Source: Lachnospiraceae bacterium
Lineage (GTDB): Bacteria > Bacillota > Clostridia > Lachnospirales > Lachnospiraceae
Direction of reading: 5' to 3'
Length of the DNA stretch: 64,000 nucleotides
Assembly (NCBI GenBank): GCA_017619615.1
Contig: JAFZRY010000014.1
Coordinates: forward strand, 90,914 to 154,913
The notes below the pieces were generated by a model, which made no database searches, was not told the origin of the DNA, and saw only the letters and a program-made list of their open reading frames with translations. Position 1 is the stretch's first letter. Each line of letters starts with the position of its first letter. The position numbers and the translations under genes were made by a program. This document shows positions 8,134 through 16,894 of this stretch, one piece after another.

Positions 8134-9678
8134 ATGAAGATAGCGTCGACTAAAAAAACAATGCGGGGGATCTTCTTCGGCACGCTCAACAAGATCATCA
8201 AGATCGTCATGCCGTTCGTGCTCCGCAGCATCCTGATCCATAAGATCGGCACGGAGTACGCGGGGCTGAGCAGCCTGTTCACCTCCATCCTCCGCGTCCT
8301 GAATATAGCGGAGCTGGGATTTGCCAGCGCCGCCGCTTACAGTCTTTATAAACCGGTGGCCGACGAGGACACCGATAAGGTCTGCGCGCTTCTGAGCTTC
8401 TACCGGAAGATCTACCGCGTGGTCGGCGCGGCCGTGATGATTGCCGGCCTGATGCTGCTGCCGTTCCTGGAACACCTGATCAAGGGCGGATATCCCGCGG
8501 ACATCAACCTGAAACTGCTGTATATCATCTACCTGCTGGATTCTTCCGCCAGCTATTTCCTGTTTTCGTACAAGAACCTGGTCCTGAACGTTTATCAGCG
8601 GATGGACGTCATCAGCATCATCAATATGACGCTGCATATGATCGTGTACGCGCTGCAGATCATCGTGCTGGTCGTGTTCCGCGCCTATTACGTCTTTGTT
8701 ATCCTGCAGCTGGTCTTCACGGTGGTCAATAACCTGACGATAGCGAGGTACGTCACCAAACATTTCCCCCAGTATAAATGCCGGGGGGTGCTGCCGAAAA
8801 CGGAGAAAAAGGACATTGTCAAGAACACGTACGGGATGTTCCTGTTCAAGGTCTGTAGCGCCACCAGAAATTCGCTGGACACGGTCTTCGTGTCCGCTTT
8901 CATCGGGCTGACCGCGGCGACGATCTACGGGAATTACTACTATATCTTCGCGGGCGTCGCCAGTATCCAGACGATCATCCGGGAGAGCATGCAGGGTGGG
9001 ATCGGCAACAAGATCGCCATGAACACGCCCGAAAAGAACCACAAGGACATGCTGGTCTTCATGTATATGTACGCCTGGCTCTCCGGCGCGTTCACCGCGT
9101 GTATGCTGTGCCTGTACCAGCCGTTCGTGCAGATATGGGTCGGCAAGAAACTGATGCTGGACGAACCGACGGCGATCATGTTCTGCGTCTATTTCTACGT
9201 GCTGTCCATGGGAAGCATCCGATTCCTGTACCACCAGGCGGCGGGCCTGTTCTGGAAGAAGCGGTACTGGACGATCGCGGAAGCGCTGATCAATGTGGCG
9301 GGCAACTACATCCTGGTGCAGCTGTGGGGGATGTTCGGCGTGGTGTGCTCGACCATCATCTCCCTGCTGACGGTGGACTTCTTCTACAGCACGACGATCG
9401 TTTACGATTATTATTTCAAGAACGGGCAGATCGGGGTCTACTTCAAAAAGCACGGCCTGTACCTGATCATTACGGCGCTGGGGTGTACGCCGGCGTACCT
9501 GATATGCCGCCAGATCAATATCCACGGCGTACTGGGACTGGCGGTGCGGCTGGTCGTCTGTCTGGCTGTTTCGAACGCGGTCTTCTTCACGCTGTACCGC
9601 CGGCTGCCCGAATACGGGGACGCCAAAAAGATCGCGCAGCGGATCACGGGGATAGTCACCGCGAAACTCAAAAGATGA
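8134..9678 (+). CDS. Lipid-linked oligosaccharide flippase (Wzx/MATE-like)
   Basis: 514 residues with about 12-14 predicted membrane spans, starting MKIASTKKTMRGIFFGTLNKIIKIVMPFVLRSILI. The early motif IHKIGTEYAGLSSLFTSIL (IGxEYxGLxxLFTSIL) is characteristic of Wzx-type proteins in Bacillota capsule clusters. It should move undecaprenyl-linked repeat units across the membrane for polymerisation. The ribosome binding site before ATG 8134 is weak. This is the last gene of the polysaccharide operon; a strong terminator follows directly. Confidence 0.9.
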   Translation: MKIASTKKTMRGIFFGTLNKIIKIVMPFVLRSILIHKIGTEYAGLSSLFTSILRVLNIAELGFASAAAYSLYKPVADEDTDKVCALLSFYRKIYRVVGAAVMIAGLMLLPFLEHLIKGGYPADINLKLLYIIYLLDSSASYFLFSYKNLVLNVYQRMDVISIINMTLHMIVYALQIIVLVVFRAYYVFVILQLVFTVVNNLTIARYVTKHFPQYKCRGVLPKTEKKDIVKNTYGMFLFKVCSATRNSLDTVFVSAFIGLTAATIYGNYYYIFAGVASIQTIIRESMQGGIGNKIAMNTPEKNHKDMLVFMYMYAWLSGAFTACMLCLYQPFVQIWVGKKLMLDEPTAIMFCVYFYVLSMGSIRFLYHQAAGLFWKKRYWTIAEALINVAGNYILVQLWGMFGVVCSTIISLLTVDFFYSTTIVYDYYFKNGQIGVYFKKHGLYLIITALGCTPAYLICRQINIHGVLGLAVRLVVCLAVSNAVFFTLYRRLPEYGDAKKIAQRITGIVTAKLKR

Positions 9679-9682
9679 CGGA

Positions 9683-9720
9683 AAAATCAGGATGTTTAAA
9701 AAAACATCTTGATTTTTTTT
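9683..9720 (+). terminator. Rho-independent terminator of the polysaccharide operon
   Basis: AAATCAGGATGTTT and AAACATCTTGATTT are complementary, with one G-T pair, around a short A-rich loop, and the stem runs into a stretch of nine T. It starts 4 bases after the flippase stop. The right arm also holds the -35 of the following promoter. Confidence 0.9.
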
Positions 9721-9736
9721 TGGCGCGCGCTATAAT
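9709..9736 (+). promoter_or_regulatory. Sigma-A-type promoter for the 9.8-19.4 kb catabolic cluster
   Basis: TTGATT (9709-9714), 16-base spacer, TATAAT (9731-9736). The -35 lies in the right arm and T-tract of the upstream terminator. The start codon of the permease is 69 bases downstream of the -10. A second, weaker TTATAC lies at about 9744. Confidence 0.7.
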
Positions 9737-9804
9737 CATTGTGTTATACAGAACATAGGCAAACACCTATTGTATGGGTGTGATGCAAAAAGAAAGGAGC
9801 TCAT

Positions 9805-11169
9805 ATGCCTTCTGCACTGACTTATCTGGCGATCATGCTGGCCGTGATCATCATCTGGTTCCTGCTGCTGAAGCGGCCCGTTTATGAGGCCGTCCTCATC
9901 AGCTTCCTGCTGCTGCTTACCATTACGGGTAAGTGGAGCAACGTGGGGAGTTACATCACGACCGGTCTGAAGACCTCCCTGCTGTACTCCATGACCGCGT
10001 TCGTGGCTATGTCGGTGCTGCTGACCAGGACCAAGGTCATCGACAGCGCCATCGCCGTCATCCTGGCCCTGCTGGGACGGCTCACCGGCGGTGCCGGCTA
10101 CGTATCCGTCGTGGCCAGCTCGTTCATGGGCGCGCTGTCCGGCTCCGGTCCCGGCAACGTCATGGCGACCGGTTCCATCACGATCCCGGCCATGAAGCGC
10201 TCGGGCTTCCCGGCCGAACTGGCGGCGAACATCGAAAGCAACGCCAGCTACCTCGGCAACATGATCCCGCCTTCCGGCAACATCACGGCGGCCCTGGGCG
10301 CCCTGACCGGCATGGCGGCCTACGGTGCGGATTTCATTTCCCAGAGCGAATTCTGGATCGTCATGTGGGGCTGCTCCCTGTGGTTCATCCTGCAGCGTAT
10401 CCTGACCGTGTTCGCATTCTGCAAGGTCTACAAGGTCAAGCCCATGGCGAAGGAAGAGATCCCGAACCTGAAGGAAGTCTTCAAAAAGGGCTGGCAGGGC
10501 CTGCTGCTGCCCGTCATCATCCTGCTGCCGTTCATCCTGGACTATTTCTTCAAGAGCACGTTCTTCACCGCCCGTCTGGGCAAGAGCGGCGCAAGCAATA
10601 TGTCCAGCAGCCTGCTGATCTTCATCGGCGGTCTGGCTTCCCTGTACGGCGTGCTGATCTGCAAGGATAAGAAGCTGGTGACTCCGCACAACATCGCGAA
10701 GATGTTCGCGGACAGCGTGAAGACGATCGCCCCCGCTATCGGCGTCTGCGTGTTCGGCTACATGATCGGCGCGCTGTTCACCGATATGGGCGTGACGGAC
10801 GAGATGCTGGTCTTCATGCAGGGCCTGAACGTCGGCAAGTTCGGCCTGATCATCATCATCTGCCTGGTCACCTGCTTCCTGGGCATGGTGATCCCCGGCT
10901 CCTCGCTGGTCGTTATCTTCGGCCCGGTGTTCATCACCCTGCTGGTGGCCGTGGGCGTCAACCCGGTGCTGGCGGCGGCCATGCTGCCCTGCATCTGCGG
11001 CGTTATGTGCGGCATCACCCCGCCCCTGGGCCTGGGCATGTATGCCGGCATGAGCCTGGCAGGCTCCGAGTTCGGCAAGACCTTTAGAAACAACCTCTGG
11101 TGGGTGGCGCTCCAGTTCATCATGGAAGTCATCGTGCTGATGGGCTGGCTGCCCATCCTGGGACTGTAA
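9805..11169 (+). CDS. TRAP-type large permease (DctM-like)
   Basis: 454 residues, almost wholly hydrophobic, about 11-12 spans. The signature FMGALSGSGPGNVMATGSI followed by MKRSGFPAELAANIESNAS and LGNMIPPSGN matches the first half of DctM/TRAP large permeases; a second such half is seen at CITPPLGLGMYAGMSLAG. TRAP permeases import carboxylates with sodium, using an external binding protein. AAAGGAGCTCAT precedes the ATG. No binding-protein gene and no ordinary DctQ gene lie nearby; the only membrane partner is the 96-residue gene that follows. The substrate is presumably an organic acid handled by the downstream enzymes. Confidence 0.85.
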   Translation: MPSALTYLAIMLAVIIIWFLLLKRPVYEAVLISFLLLLTITGKWSNVGSYITTGLKTSLLYSMTAFVAMSVLLTRTKVIDSAIAVILALLGRLTGGAGYVSVVASSFMGALSGSGPGNVMATGSITIPAMKRSGFPAELAANIESNASYLGNMIPPSGNITAALGALTGMAAYGADFISQSEFWIVMWGCSLWFILQRILTVFAFCKVYKVKPMAKEEIPNLKEVFKKGWQGLLLPVIILLPFILDYFFKSTFFTARLGKSGASNMSSSLLIFIGGLASLYGVLICKDKKLVTPHNIAKMFADSVKTIAPAIGVCVFGYMIGALFTDMGVTDEMLVFMQGLNVGKFGLIIIICLVTCFLGMVIPGSSLVVIFGPVFITLLVAVGVNPVLAAAMLPCICGVMCGITPPLGLGMYAGMSLAGSEFGKTFRNNLWWVALQFIMEVIVLMGWLPILGL

Positions 11170-11181
11170 GGAGGCAAAGAC

Positions 11182-11472
11182 ATGAAAGAATCCTTGAAAA
11201 AGATCGCCAGCGTCTGCAAAATGATCTTCGGCTACGGCATTATGATCGTGCTGTTCCTGGGCGGCCTCACTTTCTTCGGTTATGTGGCTGCGCTGATCAT
11301 CGGCGGCGAGACCGCGACGAATATCTGTACCTTTATTTACAAGCAGTTCATCCCCATCCTGATTTATGCTTCGACGATCCTGATCCTGTTCGGCCTGCTC
11401 TGCATGTACCTGTCGGGTGAGAAAGCTCTGGTTCCGGACAGCGGCATGAAGAAGCACGAAGGAGAAATGTGA
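11182..11472 (+). CDS. Small membrane protein, possible miniature TRAP partner
   Basis: 96 residues with two clear hydrophobic segments (about residues 14-39 and 50-73) and a charged C-terminus. TAAGGAGGC sits upstream, overlapping the stop of the permease gene, so the two are coupled. Its place matches that of DctQ, the small TRAP membrane subunit, but DctQ is normally about 150-170 residues with four spans; no sequence motif confirms this. It overlaps the next gene by four bases. Unknown family otherwise. Confidence 0.7.
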   Translation: MKESLKKIASVCKMIFGYGIMIVLFLGGLTFFGYVAALIIGGETATNICTFIYKQFIPILIYASTILILFGLLCMYLSGEKALVPDSGMKKHEGEM

Positions 11473-12824
11473 CCGGCATGAACCGTTCGCGGGCGTTTAT
11501 TGATCAGATCGAAGCGCTGAGCGCGAAACCGGTGCCGGAAGCGGTCACGGCCCGCATACGCAGGTCCCTGCTGGATTATCTGGCGGTGACCTGCGCGGGG
11601 ACCGCGTTCCAAAAAGAAAAACTGGATCGGTACCTGGCGTTTGCCAGGCCGGAAGCCGGTGAATTTACGGCCGTCGGGATGGACCAGCGGCTGGTTCTTA
11701 AGGAAGCGGTCTTTCTGAACGGGCTCAACGCGCACGCGCTGGACTATGACGACGGGACTAATTCCGGCATCATCCATCTGGGCTCGCCGGTCTTTTCCCT
11801 GCTGCTGCCGCTGGCGGAGCGCTTTGACGTGAGCCTGGAAAAGCTGCTGTGGGCGGCGGTGCTGGGCTATGAGACCTCCTACACCCTGGCGGTCTCCATC
11901 CAGCCGGCGCACAAACTGATGGGATATCACGCGACCGGCACCTGCGGCGTGATCGGCGCGGCGGTGGCGGCGTCCTTCATGCTGGACTTCACGCCGGAAG
12001 AGCGCTTTCAGGCCTTCGCGGCGGCCAGCGTGGCGGCCAGCGGGATGCTGAAGGTGCTGGACGACGGGTCGGAGCTGAAGCCGTACAACGCGGCGAAGTC
12101 CGCGCTGCTGGCGCTGACCGCCCTGGACATGGCCAAGGCCGGCTTCATCGGCCACGAAGACCCGCTGGGCGGCCGCGGTTTCCTGAAAATGATGACCGGC
12201 CGGGATGACATGGAATTGAAGGACGTTCTGCTGAACGGAACTTACGCGGTCCAGAAATCCTACACCAAGCCCTATGCGTCCTGCCGGTATACGCACCCCG
12301 CCGTGGAGGCGGCCATCGGATTCCATAACGAAGGGATCCGCCCCGAAGACGTGGAGGAGATCCTTGTCCGGACGTATTCGCTGGCGGTGCCGGGCCACGA
12401 CCATACGGACATCGCGGGCAGCTATTCCGCGAAGATGAGTATCCCCTACAGCGTCGCGGCCGGCCTGACGTTCGGCCGGGCGGACCTGGCGGAGTTTTCC
12501 GAGGAGCAGGTCCGGCAGGAGGACATCCTGGCGCTGACCCGGAAGGTGCGCGTGGAGGCGGATGACGCCATCAGCGCGGTGTTCCCGGCGAAGCAGCCGG
12601 CGGAAGTGACGCTGACACTGCGGGACGGCGCCACCCGGACAGTCCGTTTGGACTTCCCGAAGGGGGAACCGGAAAACCCGCTCACGGAGCCCGAATTCCG
12701 CAGCCGCTACGACGCCATGATGGCTTACGGGAAAACGGATCCAGAGGAAGCGGACCGGATCTACGCGGGCGTATACCGCGCCGGCATTTCCGTCCGGGAA
12801 CTGCTGGGCGGACAGCTGTCTTAA
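11469..12824 (+). CDS. MmgE/PrpD family dehydratase
   Basis: 451 residues. GTG 11469 overlaps the previous stop and has GGAG at the right distance; ATG 11478 is an alternative. The motif NGLNAHALDYDDGTN (normally HALDFDD) and the long helical MmgE/PrpD pattern (AAVLGYETSY, GYHATGTCGVIGAAVAA) identify the family of 2-methylcitrate dehydratase and relatives such as cis-aconitate decarboxylase and iminodisuccinate epimerase. It likely eliminates water from, or isomerises, a di- or tricarboxylate imported by the adjacent permease. No prpB or prpC is present, so a methylcitrate cycle is not supported. Confidence 0.9.
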   Translation: MTGMNRSRAFIDQIEALSAKPVPEAVTARIRRSLLDYLAVTCAGTAFQKEKLDRYLAFARPEAGEFTAVGMDQRLVLKEAVFLNGLNAHALDYDDGTNSGIIHLGSPVFSLLLPLAERFDVSLEKLLWAAVLGYETSYTLAVSIQPAHKLMGYHATGTCGVIGAAVAASFMLDFTPEERFQAFAAASVAASGMLKVLDDGSELKPYNAAKSALLALTALDMAKAGFIGHEDPLGGRGFLKMMTGRDDMELKDVLLNGTYAVQKSYTKPYASCRYTHPAVEAAIGFHNEGIRPEDVEEILVRTYSLAVPGHDHTDIAGSYSAKMSIPYSVAAGLTFGRADLAEFSEEQVRQEDILALTRKVRVEADDAISAVFPAKQPAEVTLTLRDGATRTVRLDFPKGEPENPLTEPEFRSRYDAMMAYGKTDPEEADRIYAGVYRAGISVRELLGGQLS

Positions 12825-12834
12825 AGAAAGAACC

Positions 12835-13740
12835 ATGCTGAACAGCAAAGCATATCAATACATCCGGATACTGGCGCAGGAGGGCTCCTTCTCCCGGGCG
12901 GCGGAAAGCCTCGGGATCACGCAGCCCTCGCTGTCCCAGTATGTTATCAAACTGGAAAAACAGCTGGGCGCGTCCCTGTTCGACAGAGGCGGCGGCGAAG
13001 TCAAACTGACGGAGGCCGGCCGCCTGTATCTGGACACCGCCGCGCAGATCGAGGAACTGGAACGGGGCCTCATGATCCAGCTGGAGGATCTGGCGGAAGA
13101 CAGGAAAGGGAGCCTGACCGTGGGGACGGCTCCTTTCCGCTGCGCCGTCATGATGCCGCAGATCGTGAAGCGCTTCCACCGGAAGTATCCGGGGATCAGC
13201 GTGATCATCCGGGAAGGCACGACGCGGGAACTGATGGAAGGCCTCGAGCAGGGCGTCTACGACCTGTGCCTGAGCGTGCTGCCCGTCGACGAGAACCTCT
13301 TTTCCTGGGAAAAAGTCATGGAAGAGGAGATCGTCCTGGCGGTGCCCGCGGATCAGCCGCTGCCGGCCGTTTTCCGGTCGGACCGGGCTTATCCGGCCGT
13401 CTCCGTCCGGGTGCTGAATGACCTGCCCTTTGTCAGTCTGACGAAGCAACAGGTGATGCAGCAGCTGACGGACCGGCTGTGCGCCGAATACGGTCTGACC
13501 CTTCGGACCGCCGCGACGGTCAAAAGTCTGGAAGCCCAGCTGGCCATGGTGCAGGCGGGCGTCGGCGCGGCCCTGCTGCCGGAAGGCGTGCAGGCGCTGA
13601 ACAACAAGGATGGGGTGCGGTATTATTCTCTGGCGGAGAAAAAACTCACCCGCGACGTCGCCGTCATCTGGCGGAAGAACCGGCAGCTTTCCCGCCGGGC
13701 GCAGGCGTTCATGCAGGTGATCGCCGAGCAGGAACCGTAA
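12835..13740 (+). CDS. LysR-family transcriptional regulator
   Basis: 301 residues. An N-terminal winged helix-turn-helix (YIRILAQEGSFSRAAESLGI then TQPSLSQYVIKLEKQLG) is followed by a substrate-binding domain from about residue 90. It lies inside the cluster in the same direction as its neighbours, 10 bases after the dehydratase gene, instead of being divergently placed as many LysR genes are. It probably senses the organic acid or an intermediate and controls the surrounding genes. Confidence 0.95.
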   Translation: MLNSKAYQYIRILAQEGSFSRAAESLGITQPSLSQYVIKLEKQLGASLFDRGGGEVKLTEAGRLYLDTAAQIEELERGLMIQLEDLAEDRKGSLTVGTAPFRCAVMMPQIVKRFHRKYPGISVIIREGTTRELMEGLEQGVYDLCLSVLPVDENLFSWEKVMEEEIVLAVPADQPLPAVFRSDRAYPAVSVRVLNDLPFVSLTKQQVMQQLTDRLCAEYGLTLRTAATVKSLEAQLAMVQAGVGAALLPEGVQALNNKDGVRYYSLAEKKLTRDVAVIWRKNRQLSRRAQAFMQVIAEQEP

Positions 13741-13756
13741 AGGAGCGGAGAGAGAC

Positions 13757-14713
13757 ATGAAACTGATCTTAGGCACTATGACATTCGGCGAGTCCGTCTT
13801 CGCGCCGGACGCGGAAGCGTTCATCCGGGCTTTTCTGGAGGCCGGGTATGAAGAACTGGACACCGCCTATGTTTACAATAACGGAGACTCGGAGCGGCTC
13901 ATCGGTGCGGCGCTGAAAGTGCTGGGCCGGGACCGGGTGAAGATCGCCACGAAGGTGAATCCCCGGATCACGGGCCGCCTGGACGGGGCCGCCGCCCGCG
14001 CGCAGCTGACGGAATCGCTGGAGCGTCTGGGCATCGAGCAGGCCGATACGCTGTATCTGCACTTCCCGGACCCGGCCACCCCGGTGGAGAGCGTGCTGGA
14101 AGCCTGCGGCGAACTGCACGCGGCCGGCAAGTTCAAAGAACTCGGCCTGTCCAATTTCCCCGCCTGGATGGTGACCGAGGTGCGGTATCTGTGCGAAAAG
14201 AACGGCTGGCCGCTGCCGGGCGTCTACGAAGGGATCTACAATCCCCTGACCCGCCGCGCGGAGACCGAACTGAAGGCCTGCCTGGATCATTTCGGGATGC
14301 GCTTTTACGCCTACAACCCGCTGGCCGGCGGCCTGCTGACGGGCCGGTACGCCTCGTTCGAGGAAACGCCCGGCGACGGCCGCTTCACCCACCGGCCCAA
14401 TTACCAGGGCCGCTACTGGAAAAAGTCCTTCTTTGAGGCGGCGGCGGTGATCCGCGCGGCGGCCGAAGCGGAAGGCATCAGCATGATCGAGGCGGTGTAC
14501 CGCTGGATGCTGAACCATTCCATGCTGCGGGAGGAAGCCGGGGACGGCCTGATCATCGGCGCCTCCAAACTGGGCCACCTGCAGCAGAACATGCAGGCGG
14601 CCGCGGCCGGCCCGCTGCGCCCGGAGACCGTGCAGGCGTTCGAGCAGGCGTGGCAGATCACCAAAGCGGACGCGCCGGAATACTTCACTTTATTCAAAGG
14701 GGCAAAGAAATAA
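13757..14713 (+). CDS. Aldo/keto reductase (AKR7-like)
   Basis: 318 residues. LILGTMTFGESVF opens an (alpha/beta)8 barrel of the aflatoxin-aldehyde-reductase type. The catalytic tetrad is visible: Asp and Tyr in LDTAYVYNNG, Lys in IATKVNPR, His in LYLHFPDP. NADPH binding is suggested by IIGASKLGHLQQN near the C-terminus. It probably reduces an aldehyde or ketone, possibly the aldehyde made by the decarboxylase encoded immediately downstream, whose ATG overlaps this stop codon (TAATG). That pairing is inference from the overlap. Confidence 0.93.
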   Translation: MKLILGTMTFGESVFAPDAEAFIRAFLEAGYEELDTAYVYNNGDSERLIGAALKVLGRDRVKIATKVNPRITGRLDGAAARAQLTESLERLGIEQADTLYLHFPDPATPVESVLEACGELHAAGKFKELGLSNFPAWMVTEVRYLCEKNGWPLPGVYEGIYNPLTRRAETELKACLDHFGMRFYAYNPLAGGLLTGRYASFEETPGDGRFTHRPNYQGRYWKKSFFEAAAVIRAAAEAEGISMIEAVYRWMLNHSMLREEAGDGLIIGASKLGHLQQNMQAAAAGPLRPETVQAFEQAWQITKADAPEYFTLFKGAKK

Positions 14714-15843
14714 TGCTGGACCAGACAAGAGTTTTTGAGATACTGGCGGAGCAGGGCGTGACCTTCTTCACCGGCGTGCCGGATTCCTACTTAAACGGCT
14801 TCTGCAATCACGCGCTGGCGCACTGCGGGGACCGGAATGTGATCGCGGCCAACGAAGGGAACGCCGTCGGCATCGCGGCTGGCCATTACCTGGCGAGCGG
14901 CGAGATCCCCCTGGTCTACATGCAGAACAGCGGGATGGGCAACACGGTGAACCCGCTGGTCTCGCTGGCGGACCCGCTGGTCTACGGCGTGCCGATGCTG
15001 CTCCTGATCGGCTGGCGCGGCCAGGGCGATACGGAGCCCAACCACCCGCAGCACACCCGGCAGGGCGAGATCACGCCCGGCCTGCTGGAACTGATGCACA
15101 TCCCGTACACGGTCCTGGAGGACGATGAGGCGCATTTCGCGGAAACGATCGCCAAGGCGACGGAGTTCTGCCGCACGAACCGCCGCTCCTACGGCCTGAT
15201 CGCTCCCAAGGGCGTCATGGCGGCCGCGGACAAACCCAACAACGTGGACGATACCTACCCGATGAGCCGCGAAGAGGCCATCGAAGTGATCCTGGACCAC
15301 ATGCCCGAAAACACCGTATACGCGGCCACCACCGGCCGCGCGACCCGCGAACTGTTCTTCCTGCGCGAAAAGCGCGGCGAGACCAAGGCGCGGGATTTCC
15401 TGAACGTGGGCTCCATGGGCCACGCGTCCTCCGTGGCGCTCGGTATCGCGCTGGAAAAACCGGACCGCCCGGTCGTGGCCCTGGACGGCGACAGCGCGGC
15501 CATCATGCACATGGGCGCCCTGACCATGGTCAGCAAGGTCCACGCACCGAACTTTATGCACGTCGTCCTGAACAACGGTGCGCATGAATCCGTAGGCGGC
15601 CAGCCCTCCGCGGGCCATCTGCTGGATTTCACGGCGATCGCGCAGGCATGCGGATATGAGACCGTCGGGAAAGCCGTGGAGACCCGGGAAGAACTGATCG
15701 ACGCGCTCCGCCGGCTGAAAGACTGCGGCAAGGCGTCGTTCATCGACTGCCGCATCCACAAGGGCCTGGCGCGCAAGCTGCCGCCCATCGTGTTCGACCA
15801 CCGGGAAGCCGTCGACAGCCTGAGGGAAGAACTGAAACACTGA
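14713..15843 (+). CDS. Thiamine-diphosphate decarboxylase, phosphonopyruvate/sulfopyruvate decarboxylase-like
   Basis: 376 residues, start ATG 14713 overlapping the previous stop. The N-terminal domain carries the cofactor-activating Glu in NEGNAVGIAAGHYL and MQNSGMGNTVNPL; the C-terminal domain has the ThDP/Mg motif GDSAAIMHMG ending in VVLNNGAHESVGG. This pattern is that of phosphonopyruvate decarboxylase, with the family IGWRG and a QHTRQGEIT segment. The known reaction turns phosphonopyruvate into phosphonoacetaldehyde and CO2. No phosphoenolpyruvate mutase or other phosphonate gene is nearby, so another 3-substituted pyruvate may be the true substrate. GGCCGCTG-loop-CAGCGGCC follows at 15855-15874. 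Confidence 0.85.
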   Translation: MLDQTRVFEILAEQGVTFFTGVPDSYLNGFCNHALAHCGDRNVIAANEGNAVGIAAGHYLASGEIPLVYMQNSGMGNTVNPLVSLADPLVYGVPMLLLIGWRGQGDTEPNHPQHTRQGEITPGLLELMHIPYTVLEDDEAHFAETIAKATEFCRTNRRSYGLIAPKGVMAAADKPNNVDDTYPMSREEAIEVILDHMPENTVYAATTGRATRELFFLREKRGETKARDFLNVGSMGHASSVALGIALEKPDRPVVALDGDSAAIMHMGALTMVSKVHAPNFMHVVLNNGAHESVGGQPSAGHLLDFTAIAQACGYETVGKAVETREELIDALRRLKDCGKASFIDCRIHKGLARKLPPIVFDHREAVDSLREELKH

Positions 15844-15915
15844 AAACAACGCGCGGCCGCTGTCCGCAGCGGCCCGGACGACCGGAATATAAGGCAAGCA
15901 AGAAAGGAATACATT

Positions 15916-16821
15916 ATGAACAGCATGCAGAAGACCCGCGAGTTTTTAAAGACGATCGGCCTCCCCGGCGGGGATGCCTATGACCTGCCCACCTCCGAGA
16001 AGCGTTTCGCGGACGGCGGACAGTACCGCTTCGAAGTGCCCGGCATCCAGGGCCCCAAGGTCATGAAGGCCCTGCTGGAAGCCATTGAAGGCTACGGCCT
16101 GTACCTGCACCGCGTGACCCAGACTCAGGGCATCATGCGCCTGACGGACCAGGAGATCGGCAAGATGGTGGAACTGGCCCACGAATATCAGACGGACCTG
16201 ATCCTGGCCATCGGCCCGCGCGCCACCACGGATACCTCCGCCTCCGTGCATACCGAGGAAGGCGTGCGCATGGGCTACCGCCTGCGCGGCCAGGAGCAGA
16301 TCGTGCGCGCCGTGGAAGACGTCAAGCGCGCCGCCCGCCTGGGCTGCCGCGGCTTCCTGGTCTATGACGAGGGCTGCCTGTGGGTGCTGAACGAAATGCG
16401 CAAGGCTGGCGAGATCCCGGAGGACAGCCATTTCAAACTGTCCGCCCACATGGGCCACGGCAATCCCGCGTCCGCGAAACTGATGGAAAGCATCGGCGCG
16501 GACTCCATCAACCCGGTGCGCGACATCCAGCTGCAGATGCTGGCGGCCATGCGCCAGGCGATCGACTGCCCGATCGACATCCATACCGAGAACCCCAAGT
16601 CCACCGGCGGCTTCATCCGTCACTACGAAGTGCCGGAGATGGTCCGCATCGCCGCCCCGATCTTCTTAAAGACCGGCGGCTCCGTCGCGGCCACGCACAG
16701 CTGGGACTCCACGGAGGATGACGCCCGCAAGCGCGCCAAGCAGTGCAGCCTGGTCAAGCGCATGCTGGATGAATACTATCCCGAAGCCGTCTGGTCGCCC
16801 CGCGGCAGCCTGAAAATGTAA
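15916..16821 (+). CDS. TIM-barrel-like protein of unknown function
   Basis: 301 residues, soluble. AAGAAAGGAATACATT precedes the ATG. The sequence alternates strands and helices as a barrel would: YGLYLHRVTQTQGI, DLILAIGPRATTD, RGFLVYDEGCLWVLNEM, HFKLSAHMGHGNPASAKL, GADSINPVRDIQL, PIDIHTENP. Several conserved-looking acidic and His residues (YDEG, HMGHGN, HTENP) could bind a metal or substrate. I recall similar proteins being labelled U32-peptidase-like, but I see no direct proof of peptidase function. Its setting between a decarboxylase and a C-C lyase suggests a step of carboxylate metabolism. Confidence 0.75.
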   Translation: MNSMQKTREFLKTIGLPGGDAYDLPTSEKRFADGGQYRFEVPGIQGPKVMKALLEAIEGYGLYLHRVTQTQGIMRLTDQEIGKMVELAHEYQTDLILAIGPRATTDTSASVHTEEGVRMGYRLRGQEQIVRAVEDVKRAARLGCRGFLVYDEGCLWVLNEMRKAGEIPEDSHFKLSAHMGHGNPASAKLMESIGADSINPVRDIQLQMLAAMRQAIDCPIDIHTENPKSTGGFIRHYEVPEMVRIAAPIFLKTGGSVAATHSWDSTEDDARKRAKQCSLVKRMLDEYYPEAVWSPRGSLKM

Positions 16822-16894
16822 CGGCCGGCCTCCCGGCAGCCCTCCGAAAAAACTGTACCGCCCGGAAGTGATTTCCGGGCCGAAAGGAACCCTG

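Noticed and set aside
11469..12824. Methylcitrate cycle
   Set aside because: Only a PrpD-family gene is present; no methylcitrate synthase or methylisocitrate lyase is in the window, and the family has many other activities.
15916..16821. Firm call as a U32 peptidase
   Set aside because: The resemblance is from memory only and the key U32 signature could not be identified in the sequence.
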